Positions 36,481-44,603 of a stretch of 64,000 nucleotides of DNA are shown here, in pieces. The DNA comes from Chloroflexota bacterium. GTDB lineage: Bacteria; Chloroflexota; UBA11872; UBA12225. The stretch spans positions 62,001-126,000 of the forward strand of contig JAUJOR010000010.1 of NCBI GenBank assembly GCA_030447525.1, given 5' to 3'. The notes beneath the pieces are model-generated. The model had not been told where the DNA came from, made no database searches, and saw nothing but the letters and a program-made list of their open reading frames with translations. Both the position numbers and the translations under genes were made by a program. Positions within the stretch are counted from its first letter, which is position 1. Each line of letters opens with the position of its first letter.

Positions 36481-36764
36481 CCGACTACGGTGGCACCCAG
36501 CAGCTCGCGCCGCCCCTGCTCTTCCTCGGTCCGGGTGTGCCGGATGACGAAGAGCAGGCTCACCGGGGCAATCAGGATCGCGCTCTGCAATCCCGTGCGC
36601 CAGGCGACGATGACGCCGAGGGTCGGGCTATACACGCGACCCAGCAGCGCGATGGAGCCCGGGGTGCTCATGCTGGCGTCGGTGAAGGCCTGCAGGGCCG
36701 TGGCGGTGGGGTAGAGCGCGATGGCGCTGGCTGCGAAGCCAATCGGCGCGAGGGCCACCACCAC
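36481..36764 (-). pseudogene. Fragment of an antibiotic-type ABC exporter permease
   Basis: The frame gives FAASAIALYPTATALQAF, then LGRVYSPTLGVIVAWRTGLQ, a hydrophobic SAILIAPVSLLFVI, and HTRTEEEQGRRELLGATVVG. This is the first third of a polyketide/multidrug ABC-2 exporter permease, where the RHTRAEEEAGRxELxGAxVVGR loop is conserved. The rest is gone; the coding sequence joins the SBP fragment. It is adjacent, head to head, to the truncated VOC gene, so two deletions meet here. Confidence 0.7.
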
Positions 36765-37103
36765 GATCCAGAGAGGAGGCCAAGCATTTCTACGGCGAGG
36801 TGCTGGGTCTGGCGCAGCGGGAGTGCAGCGACGCGGCCGGCTGGGTGGCCTACGCCACGGAGGGCGGGCCGCCGCTGTTCCTCGTCCGGCGGCCGGAGCT
36901 CGTCGGTGGGGCGGGCAACGCTACCGTCACGCTGGAGACGCCGGACCTCGACGCCTTCCGCACGCAGCTCGACCGGGCCGGCATCCGGGTGGAGTCGGTC
37001 CAGGAGGGCAGCACGCGCATCCTCACGGTCTGGTATTGCCCCGCGTTGGTGGACACCCTCACACTAGGGAGTAAGCGGCCCCGAAAGAAGGGAGTCCAGA
37101 CTG

Positions 37104-37459
37104 ATGGGAGCAAGAACGAGAGCGCCGTACCCGCCAGCATTCCGTGCCGAGGCCGTGCAGGCTGGTGCACGCCAACGGCGGTCGCTGAGCCAGGTAGCCA
37201 CGACCTGGGGGTGCACCACGAGACGCTGCGCGGTTGGGTCAAACAGATGGCTATAGATGGAGGGCGCGCGATGGGTTGACGACGGAGGAGCGCACCGAGC
37301 TAGCCTGGCTGCGGCGCGAGAACCGCATCTTAAAGGAGGAGCGGGAGATCTTGCGCAAGGCGGGCGCTTTTTCGCGCGGAGAGCGCGACCCGGTGAACTG
37401 CTTCCGGTTCATCGCTGCGGTGGTGGCCGACCACCCGGTGGCGCTCTCGTGCCGTCCTG
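37104..37459 (+). pseudogene. IS3 OrfA (helix-turn-helix) remnant
   Basis: The start ATG at 37104 gives MGARTRAPYPPAFRAEAVQ, and after a frame change HHETLRGWVKQM, then GLTTEERTELAWLRRENRIL and KEEREILRKAGAF in a third frame. Together they reconstruct the OrfA helix-turn-helix plus leucine zipper. At least two frame changes occur before the normal programmed frameshift position. Confidence 0.8.
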
Positions 37460-38270
37460 GGCGTGTCCTGGGCCGGCTTCTACGCCTGGCGGGACCGCCC
37501 ACCCTCGGCGCGCGCCCAGATCGATGCCGAGCTGACGCGCCTGATTTACCACCTCCACCACGCGAGCCGGGGCACTTATGGTAGTCCCCGCCTCCATGCC
37601 GACCTACGGGCCGGGGCGCGCTGTGGACGCAAGCGGGTGGCGCGGCTGATGCGCCAGGCCAGCCTGGCCGGCTGTCACCGGCGTCGGCGCCGGCCCCGCA
37701 CGACGATCGCCGATCCGGCGGCCTCGCCCGCTCCCAACCTGGTCCAGCGCATTTCAATCCGCTGGCGCCCGACCAGCTGTGGCTGGCGGACATCACCTCC
37801 ATCCCGACCGGAGAGGGGTGGCTTTATCTGGCCACGGTGCTCGATGCCTTCAGCCGGCGCGTCGTCGGGTGGGCCATGGCCGACCATCTGCGCACCGAGT
37901 TGGTGCTCGACGCGCTCACCATGGCCCTGGCGACCCGCCGGCCGGCGCCGGGCTGATCCACCACTCGGACCGCGCCTGCCAGTACACCTCGCTCGCCTTC
38001 GGGCGCTGCCTGCAAGCGCCGGGCTCGTGCCCTCCATGAGCCGAGTGGCGAACTGCTGGGATAACGCCGTGGCGGAGCGCTTCTTCGCCACCCTCAAAGG
38101 CGTTCTCGTCGACCGCCAGGCGTGGCCCACGCGAGCGCGCCCGCAAGTGCCATCTTCGACTACGTCGAAGGCTTCTACAACCGCCAGCGCCGGCACTCGA
38201 CGCTCGGCTATCTCAGCTTCGCCGCCTACGAAGCCGCCCATCAGCCCACGCCGGTCGCGCCGTGGCGTAA
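37460..38270 (+). pseudogene. IS3 OrfB (DDE integrase) remnant
   Basis: The rve-type integrase is split over three frames: GVSWAGFYAWRDRPPSARAQ and SRGTYGSPRLHADLRA; then DQLWLADITSIPTGEGWLYL with the first catalytic Asp; then LIHHSDRACQYTSLAF with the second Asp; then NCWDNAVAERFFATLKGVLV with the catalytic Glu; ending RHSTLGYLSFAAYEAAH. All three DDE residues survive. Frame changes near 37750, 37950 and 38130 make it inactive. Confidence 0.85.
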
Positions 38271-38390
38271 CGTTGCGGAACGAATGTGTCGAATGCTGCC
38301 GAACGAGAACGTGTCCATCCAAACGGGGCAATTCCAGTCGCCGACCCGGACGGGAACCGGGTGGAGGTGGCCCAGGCGGCCACACCCTGA

Positions 38391-38868
38391 GTCGCTTCCT
38401 GGCGAGGGACGCACCGACGGCCGCGCGGGCGCAGTGCGGGCGGGGATACCCTCCTCGGCACACCTGTGCGCGCCGTCAGTCGGCGCCGGCCGGCCCGCGC
38501 TGCTGCGCGAAGCGGCGCACATCCGCCTTCGCGGCGGGCGGCAGGTCGGGCTAGCGCAGGGCGTCTCCGAGGAGGAACCAGGCGAAGCCGTCCCGAGAGC
38601 GGGCAAACGTGTGGGAGGTGGAGTGTGGGTACGGTGCGGGGGCGCGCCATGGTGGACGGCGAGAAGCCATGGGCACCCTCCCGTTTCCGTCGTCTCCCAG
38701 CTCCGTCTCGTCCGCTGGGCCCCCACGTTCACGCACGCGTCCGACGGGCAAGAGGTGGCCGCGTAGCCTCCTGCACGTTTGCCCGCGCTCCATTTGCGCT
38801 GCGCCATTCGGCGCACGGCCCCGCAGGCGCGGTGTGCCGTTCGCCGAGACACGGCACCTGTCTCGGCG
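38391..38868. other. No intact gene; possible decayed C-terminus
   Basis: On the reverse strand a frame ending at 38551 reads TSHTFARSRDGFAWFLLGDA before its stop, which looks like a real protein tail. Nothing upstream supports a complete gene. The rest shows no features. Confidence 0.3.
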
Positions 38869-40062
38869 CTACGTGGCCCCCGCGGGCGGGCGCTCGTCCA
38901 GCCGCTCGCCTTCCCAGTAGTCGACGTTCAGCCGCTCCGGCAGGTAGAAGCGCCGGAACTTGCCCGGTACCCACTGGAACTGCTTGCCGGACTCCGGGTA
39001 CTCCGCCAGCGCCACGGCCTCGGCCGGCTCAGCGAAGGCCCCCAGCGAGAGGAGCCGCAGCTCCCCCGCGCCGGTGTTGCGGAAGGCGTGCGCCACCTGG
39101 TAGCGCGGGGGGAAGCCGAGGACGTCCCCCGCCCGCACCGGGAACGCTCCGTGCTCGGTGACCAGCTCCCCCGCTCCCGCCAGCACGACAAACGCCTCCT
39201 CCAGCCCGTCATGGCGGTGCAGGAGGGTGCTCTGCTTGCCCGGCGGCACCGCCGTGACCTCGAAGTCCAGCACCCGCAGCCCCAGGACCCGGCTGCACTC
39301 CGCCGAGTGGCGTCCGAAGCGCTCCCCCGTGCCCCAGGGCGCCTGCCACACCAGCTCTGCCGGGCGCAGCAGGCACGCCGCGGGGTCGTGCCGGTAGACC
39401 AGGTCCTGCAGCGCCCGCTCGCCGTCCCGCAGCACCGGCTCCCCCTCCGGCACGAGCACCCGCCCCGGCGGGCGGAGCCACAGGCCCAGCAGCGCCCGGA
39501 GGCCCCGCGCACTGGATGCGGGGTCCCCCACGTCCTCCGCCCCTCCCGCCCCGGCGAGGCCACCCGCCACGTCGCCGGCCACGTCGCCGGCCGTCACGCT
39601 GAGCGCCCCGGCGGGCGCGCCAGCGACCGCCCCACCGAGGATGCCCGTGCCGCTCGGCCCGTGGTAGAAGGCCACCACCGTCGGCCAGCCGGCGGGCGCC
39701 GCCGCGGGGCCTTCCGGCGCCGCGACCGTGCGGAGGCCGCCGGGCAGGCTGGCCCCCGGCGCGAACGGCTCCAGCCCTTCGAGCTCCTGGGGCGCTGCGA
39801 GGCCGCGGGGGACGAGCACCGGGCAGCCGAAGGCGTCGCGGCAGCTTACGGCGGCGCCGGCGCGTTCCGGCCGGGTCAGCACCACCGCGGCCACCCCACC
39901 CAGCTCCCGGACGTGCGCCTCGTCGCCGTCGGTGAACGCCACCGGATCGATGAGCACGCCCCCCGTGCCCGGGGCGTCTTGCGCGAAGTGGCCGTGGGCG
40001 TCGAGCCGGCGCTCGGGCTGGTACTGGCTCCAGGCGTACACGTGCGTGGCCATCTGCCTCAC
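38869..40062 (-). CDS. Degenerate MBL-like domain fused to a cupin
   Basis: I chose GTG 40062, since AGGAGGAGAC lies eight bases upstream. The first ~240 residues follow an MBL-type layout (HGHFAQDAPGTGGVLIDPVA, VAAVVLTRPERAGAAVSCRD, WPTVVAFYHGPSGTGILGG) without an HxHxDH metal motif. A low-complexity linker (AGDVAGDVAGGLAGAGGAED) lies within. The last ~150 residues are a cupin with the metal motifs LLHRHDGLEEAFVVLAGAGE and HAFRNTGAGELRLL. Each domain is known, but I do not know the pairing. It may sense or process a small carbohydrate-derived acid. It is divergent (183 bp) from the WYL remnant. Confidence 0.75.
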   Translation of the reverse strand: MRQMATHVYAWSQYQPERRLDAHGHFAQDAPGTGGVLIDPVAFTDGDEAHVRELGGVAAVVLTRPERAGAAVSCRDAFGCPVLVPRGLAAPQELEGLEPFAPGASLPGGLRTVAAPEGPAAAPAGWPTVVAFYHGPSGTGILGGAVAGAPAGALSVTAGDVAGDVAGGLAGAGGAEDVGDPASSARGLRALLGLWLRPPGRVLVPEGEPVLRDGERALQDLVYRHDPAACLLRPAELVWQAPWGTGERFGRHSAECSRVLGLRVLDFEVTAVPPGKQSTLLHRHDGLEEAFVVLAGAGELVTEHGAFPVRAGDVLGFPPRYQVAHAFRNTGAGELRLLSLGAFAEPAEAVALAEYPESGKQFQWVPGKFRRFYLPERLNVDYWEGERLDERPPAGAT

Positions 40063-40209
40063 GGGCGCGTCTCCTCCTGTCTCCTCCGGCTGACTTCTCC
40101 GGGCGCCGGTCTCGGGAGGGGGCGCCGGCGCCCGTACGAGCACCGTACCACGGAACGGGGGCGGAAGCCGCCACGGTTCGGTCGGTAGGGTTGCTGGCCT
40201 GCGCACGGC

Positions 40210-40230
40210 GACGTGACGAGACGTGACGAG
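40210..40230. repeat. Tandem GACGTGACGA duplication
   Basis: ACGTGACGAG occurs twice in tandem just before the ribosome site of the WYL remnant. It lies in the gap shared by divergent genes and might be part of an operator. Confidence 0.5.
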
Positions 40231-40245
40231 AGGAGGAGACCCGCG

Positions 40246-40907
40246 ATGTACCGGCCGACGGCGCGTGCCCTGGCCGCGCTGGCGCTGCTCCAGGCCCATG
40301 AGCGCCTGACCGGGCCGGAGCTGACCCGGCGCCTGGAGGTGCACGCGCGCACGGCGCGGCGCTCCGTGGAGATCCTGCGCGACCTGGGCGTCTCGGTCGC
40401 GGCCGAGCCCGGGCGCCAGGGGGGCTACGGCGTCCAGCCCGGCGCCCGGCTCTCCCCCTGCCGTGCTCCCGGGACGAGGCCCTGGCCCTGGTCCTCGGCC
40501 TCCACGCCGCCCACCGGCTGGGCTTGGCGGCGGCCGGCCCAGCGGTGGGGGGGCGCTGGCCAAAGTGGAGCAGGTGCTGCCCCCCGAGGTCCGAGCGCGC
40601 GTGCGGGCCGTGCCGGACGCCGTCGTCCTCGACCTCGACGTGGGCCCCCGCCGCGGGGATGGCGATGTTCGGCGAGGCCGTCCATGCTGGCCACCGCCTG
40701 CGGCTACGCTCCCGCTCCGCCGGTGAGGCGGCGACGGAGCGGGAGTTCGGCCCCGACGGGCTGGTCTACCGCCGGGGTCAGTGGTACGCCACGGGGTACT
40801 GCCTTCTCCGTCAGGAGCGGCGCCTGCTGCGCCTCGACCGCCTGGACGAGGCGCGTCGTCTCTTGCAAACGCGCAGTGGAGGCACGGGTGGTCTTCCCCG
40901 CCACTGA
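40246..40907 (+). pseudogene. WYL-domain transcriptional regulator, frameshifted
   Basis: The ATG at 40246 follows AGGAGGAG and starts a helix-turn-helix: ARALAALALLQAHERLTGPE, RTARRSVEILRDLGV and GRQGGYGVQPG. The frame then changes: SRDEALALVLGLHAAHRLGL and LAKVEQVLPPEVRARV are in different phases, and the WYL core (EFGPDGLVYRRGQWYATGY, LLRLDRLDEARRL) lies in yet another. Breaks fall near 40450, in a run of seven G at 40547, and near 40660. The C-terminal WCX part is lost. It may once have regulated the divergent cupin gene. Confidence 0.8.
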
Positions 40908-41167
40908 CTCCACCTGCCAGAATGGCTCAGTCTCCTGCGCCAGCCGTCCGAACGCCACCAGCTTCGCGCCGCGTCGCCGGTCCACCGCTCGGCAACTTTT
41001 TCAAGCCCTGGGTGTTCAGCAGTGGGCGAGCGACCCTACGCGGGAACTGGAGCGGAGCCTGGCAGCGGGCGCCCGCTTGGTGTTGGCAGCCGGCCGCCGG
41101 CCTGCCGGACGTGGGACGCGCCGGGGGGGCACGCGGTCGCGCTCGGCGGTGCCCGGCCCCACGAGCC

Positions 41168-41803
41168 TCAGCCATCGGGCTTGGGCACGACGGCGATCCG
41201 GGTGTACTCGGTACCCTCCCAGAACCCCCGCTTGACGTCGGCGACAACGTGGCCGAGGTCTTCCAGGAAGCGGTCGATGGGGGGCTCCGCGGCGGAGTTT
41301 GCGCCGCCCAGGTACTGCGCGGCGAGGAGCCGTCCGCCCGGGGCGAGGTACTCCGCCAGCAGGCGCTCCACGTAGGCGCCTTGGAGAGGCTCCGGCACGT
41401 AGACCAGCTCCGTGCGGACGTAGTCGAAGCGGCGTGGCGGCGCCCAGTCCCACGCGTTGCCGACGTACAGCTGGTGCGCGTCGCCTGGGAGGCGGGCCCG
41501 GGCGAGCGCCACCAGCTTCTCGGACACGTCCAGGCCGAAGGGGTCGATCCGCCGACCCCGCTCAGCGGTCCAGCGGAGGACGCACTCTAAGAGAAAGCCG
41601 TTGGCGCAGCCGACGTCGAGGAAGGCGCCGTCTTTCTCCATGGCGTCGGCGACGGGGCGCCGGACGGCCTCCCAGCGGGCGTAGCTGCGGGGGCTGTGGA
41701 GGCCGAAGCCGGACTGCTGCCAGGGCTCCACCCCAGCGAGGTAAGCCGTCTCCAACAGCGCCTTGTTGGCGGCGAACCAGGCATCGCGTTTCTGCGGGTC
41801 CAT
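41168..41803 (-). CDS. Class I SAM-dependent methyltransferase
   Basis: The 211-residue protein has AdoMet motif I as AFLDVGCANGFLLECVL near residue 65, the acidic end of motif II in DPFGLDVSEKLVALA, NAWDWAPPRRFDYVRTEL (motif IV region) and LAPGGRLLAAQYLGG. It begins MDPQKRDAWFAANKALL; GGAGGGGG precedes ATG 41803. The acceptor is unknown. The gap to the WYL remnant (40908-41167) shows no gene. Confidence 0.87.
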   Translation of the reverse strand: MDPQKRDAWFAANKALLETAYLAGVEPWQQSGFGLHSPRSYARWEAVRRPVADAMEKDGAFLDVGCANGFLLECVLRWTAERGRRIDPFGLDVSEKLVALARARLPGDAHQLYVGNAWDWAPPRRFDYVRTELVYVPEPLQGAYVERLLAEYLAPGGRLLAAQYLGGANSAAEPPIDRFLEDLGHVVADVKRGFWEGTEYTRIAVVPKPDG

Positions 41804-41963
41804 CGTCGCCCCCTCCGGAGGGGCAGTGCTCCGGCAGCCGGCGGATGAGCGTACCAACGCGCCGGGGGCGACGCGGACGCGCCGGCGTCCTTGAGCGGTG
41901 GCGTCTACATCATCCATCCGTAGGGCAAGGGAAGGCGGGGGCGACGACACCGTACCGGCGGCC

Positions 41964-42470
41964 CTAGTCGACCGCTCCCCGCACCGTAGCGGGGTGGGGC
42001 TCGGCCAGCCCCACGTGTTGGAGCGAGCCAGGGCAGTAGCGTAGCGCCACGGGACCTGACGGGGCACCTGTACGTCCAAGGGCTGCCGGGGATCTGGCCG
42101 CAGGCCCGGCTGCTCCCAGGGCGACGGCCGGCGGGTGGCAGCACGGAGTGTCCGGTGCCGCCGGAAACGTTCGAGGTAGCGTGCATGGGAGTCCACCGCA
42201 TCGAACTAGAGTCAGCGAACAAGGGGATCCAGGGGCGTTCTCGGTCAGCCGACCTCGCCAGCCAGCCGATCGCCGCAAGCCACGATCAGGTCGACGATCA
42301 CTGGGGAGGCGGTGCCGGTCCCAGACGGCAGCCTCAAGGAGCACTTGCGGAAGCGCGCAAAGGAGCCTGGGCGGCGACGAGGCGTGCGTCACCTTCACCA
42401 TCCGGTACATCCCGGCTCCGGGCGAGCCACCGCGGCCGGCCCGACCGCTCCCGGAAGGGGTCAGGGTCAT
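41964..42470 (-). other. Decayed sequence with one protein-like stretch
   Basis: Immediately past the winged-helix remnant, another phase reads DLVREVFPDAALARRSYASG and then GRVDGIRVRVAVAAGSQLM, which looks like coding sequence. It soon loses character. No full gene can be built, and no family is recognised. Confidence 0.3.
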
Positions 42471-42760
42471 CAGCTGACTGCCCGCGGCCACGGCCACCCG
42501 CACCCGGATGCCGTCGACGCGCCCCGAGGCGTAGGAGCGCCGGGCGAGCGCCGCGTCGGGGAAGACCTCCCGCACCAGATCGAGGTGGTCGAGCGAGCAG
42601 TGGGCCCCCGGTGGCTCAGTGGGGGTGTATCCCAGCGCCCGCGCCCCCGCGCCCCCGCGCCCCCGCGCGAAGAGGGTACCGGCTTGGCTAGATCCTGGAC
42701 GACCATCCGGTAGGCGAGCACGCGGTCTCGGTCCAACTCAAGCCTCACCGTGGTACTCAT
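42471..42760 (-). pseudogene. N-terminal remnant of a winged-helix (HTH_42-like) protein
   Basis: The ATG at 42760 overlaps the stop of the upstream gene (ATGA). The start MSTTVRLELDRDRVLAYRMV matches the first strand and helix of HTH_42 DNA-binding proteins. After QDLAKPVPSSRG the frame enters a (GCGCCCCC)n repeat (about 42640-42670) and loses similarity. The gene is broken after ~35 codons; the remainder of the family's ~380 residues is absent. Confidence 0.5.
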
Positions 42761-43125
42761 GCCATGGGCGTGAGCACGGCGATCTGATACCCATCGGTTC
42801 CTTCGATGAACTGGTAGCAGAAGCGCTCTCGTGGTTGGCCGCCGTGGGACCAGGTGACATCGGCCCACAGGCTGCCCGGTGCCTCGCCCATGACGACGAT
42901 CTGTTTGTCAATCGCGTCAATCCCGTCGTACTGGCTCCAGGAGGCGGCGAAGAACTCCTCGGTCTGCTTGGCGTCGCTGACGGGGATCGACTTGCCGGGG
43001 AACAGGATCAGCGAGGGGACCGCGTACATCCCCGCGATCGCCTTCTCGTCTCGGGCCAAGAGTGCGGCCGCGTAGCGCTCGAAGAACTCATGTGCCTTGT
43101 CGCTGCTGTCTGTCATGGGACTCAT
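42757..43125 (-). CDS. NTF2-like/SnoaL-type small protein
   Basis: The ~122-residue protein has an NTF2-like cone-shaped fold: SSDKAHEFFERYAAALLARD, the conserved MYAVPSLILFPGKSI, EEFFAASWSQYD and a C-terminal YQFIEGTDGYQIAVL. Such proteins act as isomerases, cyclases or domain partners. Starts at 43137 (GTG), 43125 (ATG) and 43116 (ATG) are possible; no ribosome site decides. The stop overlaps the next start by four bases. A 241-bp gap upstream separates it from the divergent UxuA-like gene. Confidence 0.75.
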   Translation of the reverse strand: MSPMTDSSDKAHEFFERYAAALLARDEKAIAGMYAVPSLILFPGKSIPVSDAKQTEEFFAASWSQYDGIDAIDKQIVVMGEAPGSLWADVTWSHGGQPRERFCYQFIEGTDGYQIAVLTPMA

Positions 43126-43340
43126 GATACGAATCACACCTGACCAGCCGGTGTCGGCTTTAGTACGACAACGAGAGATTCCGGTGCCGGCTGGTGCGGT
43201 AGGTAGGCTATGTTGCGTGTAACGACCTATCCCCGCCTACCAGCAGAGCGCGCTGGCCATGGCCGCTCCGTGCTCCTGTGCCTCGACCCGGACCCCATTT
43301 TAGGAGAGTGTAGGGGCAAAAAGGCATCGCAGCCTCTGCA

Positions 43341-43370
43341 TTGACGCAGGCAGAGGTGCGGGCGTACGCT
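43341..43370 (+). promoter_or_regulatory. Promoter placing transcription start at the UxuA-like ATG
   Basis: TTGACG (43341-43346), an 18-bp spacer and TACGCT (43365-43370). The ATG begins eight bases after the -10 box, so transcription would start at or next to it: a leaderless message. No ribosome site is present. Confidence 0.55.
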
Positions 43371-43378
43371 GCGACACG

Positions 43379-44503
43379 ATGACGACAGGGACGGGATCAG
43401 ACTGGGCGGGGCTGCCGAAGCCGGCGCTGCACATGGAGAGCTTATCCGAGGCGCGGCTGCGGCATGCCCGGCAGCTCGGGGCGGTGGGGATCAACGTGCA
43501 GGGGGCGGCGATGGGGACGTGCGGCACGCTGGAGGCGCTGGAGCAGCCGGTGACGCCGGATCCAACGCCGGAGCTGACGGCGATGCGCCGCACGGTGGAG
43601 GCGCAGGGGCTGGAGGTGCTCGCCGTCCAGGTGCCGGCTCAGATGACGCACGGGGTGCTGACGGGCGGCGAGCGGCGGGACCGAGAGATAGAGCACCTGT
43701 GCGCCGTGATCCGCGGCGCGGGGAAGGCCGGGATCCCAGCCGTCTTCTACAACCTGACGCCGTGGCGCAGCCTGCCCGTGTGGTGGTGGGGGACGCCGGG
43801 AGTGCCGGAGCGTAGGCCGGGCGACGTGCGCCATGGCAGCGGCCCTGGACGCTACTACCGGGCGGTGGGCCGCGGGGGCGCCGTGCTTCTGACGCACGAG
43901 ACGCGGCGGGTGGCAGAGGACGAGGCGCGCTCGCCGGCGGCGATCCTGGCACCGTACGGGGAGATGGACGCCGAGACGCTGTGGGCACGGGTGCGCTACC
44001 TCTACGAGCGGATCGTTCCGGTGGCCGAGGCGGTCGGGGTGAACGTGGGGACGCACCCCAACGATCCGCCGGAGCCGCGCTACCGCGGCGTGGAGCAGAT
44101 CCTTCACACGCCGGCAGGGCTGCAGCGGCTCATCGATCTGGTGCCTAGCCGGCGGAGCGGCTTGCTGCTGTGCATCGGCACGCTGCACGAGATGGGGACG
44201 GGGCCGGAAGATACGATGGCGGCGCTGGAGGCCTTCTTGGGGCAGGGAAAGGTGTATGGGACGCACTTCCGGAACCCGCGGGGAACGGCGCGCAACGGCT
44301 ACTACCAGGAGGACTTCCTTGACGAAGGTGACCTGGACATGCTGGCCGTGATGCGGTTGCTGCACCGCTATGGGTACAGCGGGGGGGTGGACCCGGACCA
44401 CGCGCAGGGCATCGAAGGGGACGAGGGCGGGCGGGAGGCGTGGGCGTGGCAGCTCGGCTACATTCGGGCCCTGGTAGGGGCAGTGCGGTCCGAGACGCGC
44501 TGA
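43379..44503 (+). CDS. UxuA-like mannonate dehydratase (TIM barrel)
   Basis: The 374-residue protein resembles UxuA, which dehydrates D-mannonate to 2-keto-3-deoxygluconate in hexuronate breakdown. It has HPNDPPEPRYRGVEQI (UxuA HPDDPP), LLLCIGTLHEMG (metal cysteine), VYGTHFRNPRGT (metal histidine) and the final GGVDPDHAQGI (UxuA RPDH). Spacing and order match UxuA, although several positions (YNLTPWRSLPVWWW) differ, so a different sugar acid is possible. A leaderless start fits. It is followed after ~100 bp by a sugar-binding lipoprotein, an operon-like pair. Confidence 0.85.
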   Translation: MTTGTGSDWAGLPKPALHMESLSEARLRHARQLGAVGINVQGAAMGTCGTLEALEQPVTPDPTPELTAMRRTVEAQGLEVLAVQVPAQMTHGVLTGGERRDREIEHLCAVIRGAGKAGIPAVFYNLTPWRSLPVWWWGTPGVPERRPGDVRHGSGPGRYYRAVGRGGAVLLTHETRRVAEDEARSPAAILAPYGEMDAETLWARVRYLYERIVPVAEAVGVNVGTHPNDPPEPRYRGVEQILHTPAGLQRLIDLVPSRRSGLLLCIGTLHEMGTGPEDTMAALEAFLGQGKVYGTHFRNPRGTARNGYYQEDFLDEGDLDMLAVMRLLHRYGYSGGVDPDHAQGIEGDEGGREAWAWQLGYIRALVGAVRSETR

Positions 44504-44603
44504 AAGCCTGGGCCAGCGTTCCGGTTGCGCCGGTTGGAGACCACGGCGCTTTTGACGGCCCACTGGGTGGGGGCTATGCTGCCCGCGACGGAGGAGTGGT
44601 GTG

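Larger units (their letters stand above)
37031..38336 (+). mobile_element. IS3-family insertion sequence, decayed
   Basis: The 1306-bp element begins TGGTATTGCCCCGCG and ends, on the other strand, TGGAATTGCCCCGTT, continuing into TTGG-TGGACAC and TTTGGATGGACAC: imperfect ~26-bp terminal inverted repeats. It is flanked by the direct repeat GTC (37028-37030 and 38337-38339), a 3-bp target duplication. Length, TG...CA ends and two overlapping frames fit IS3. The transposase is broken by several frameshifts, so the element is dead. Confidence 0.9.
36770..38390 (+). pseudogene. VOC-family gene truncated at the 5' end and split by an IS3 element
   Basis: The first part (36770-37030) reads AKHFYGEVLGLAQRECS, FLVRRPELVGG, DLDAFRTQLDRAGIRVES and GSTRILTV. 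The second part (38337-38390) reads VADPDGNRVEVAQAATP and stops at 38390. Removing the IS and one GTC copy joins ...ILT-V-ADPDGN... in frame, a perfect VOC C-terminus. The first ~25 residues (the beta-1 metal strand) are missing and the sequence abuts the exporter fragment. It is related to, but distinct from, the VOC remnant at 28.4 kb. Confidence 0.85.

Noticed and set aside
37104..38270. Frame changes in the IS3 transposase as programmed -1 frameshifting only
   Set aside because: IS3 uses one such site between OrfA and OrfB; here at least five changes occur, several inside the integrase core.
40908..41167. Coding sequence after the WYL remnant
   Set aside because: No frame keeps protein composition or motif for more than ~40 codons.
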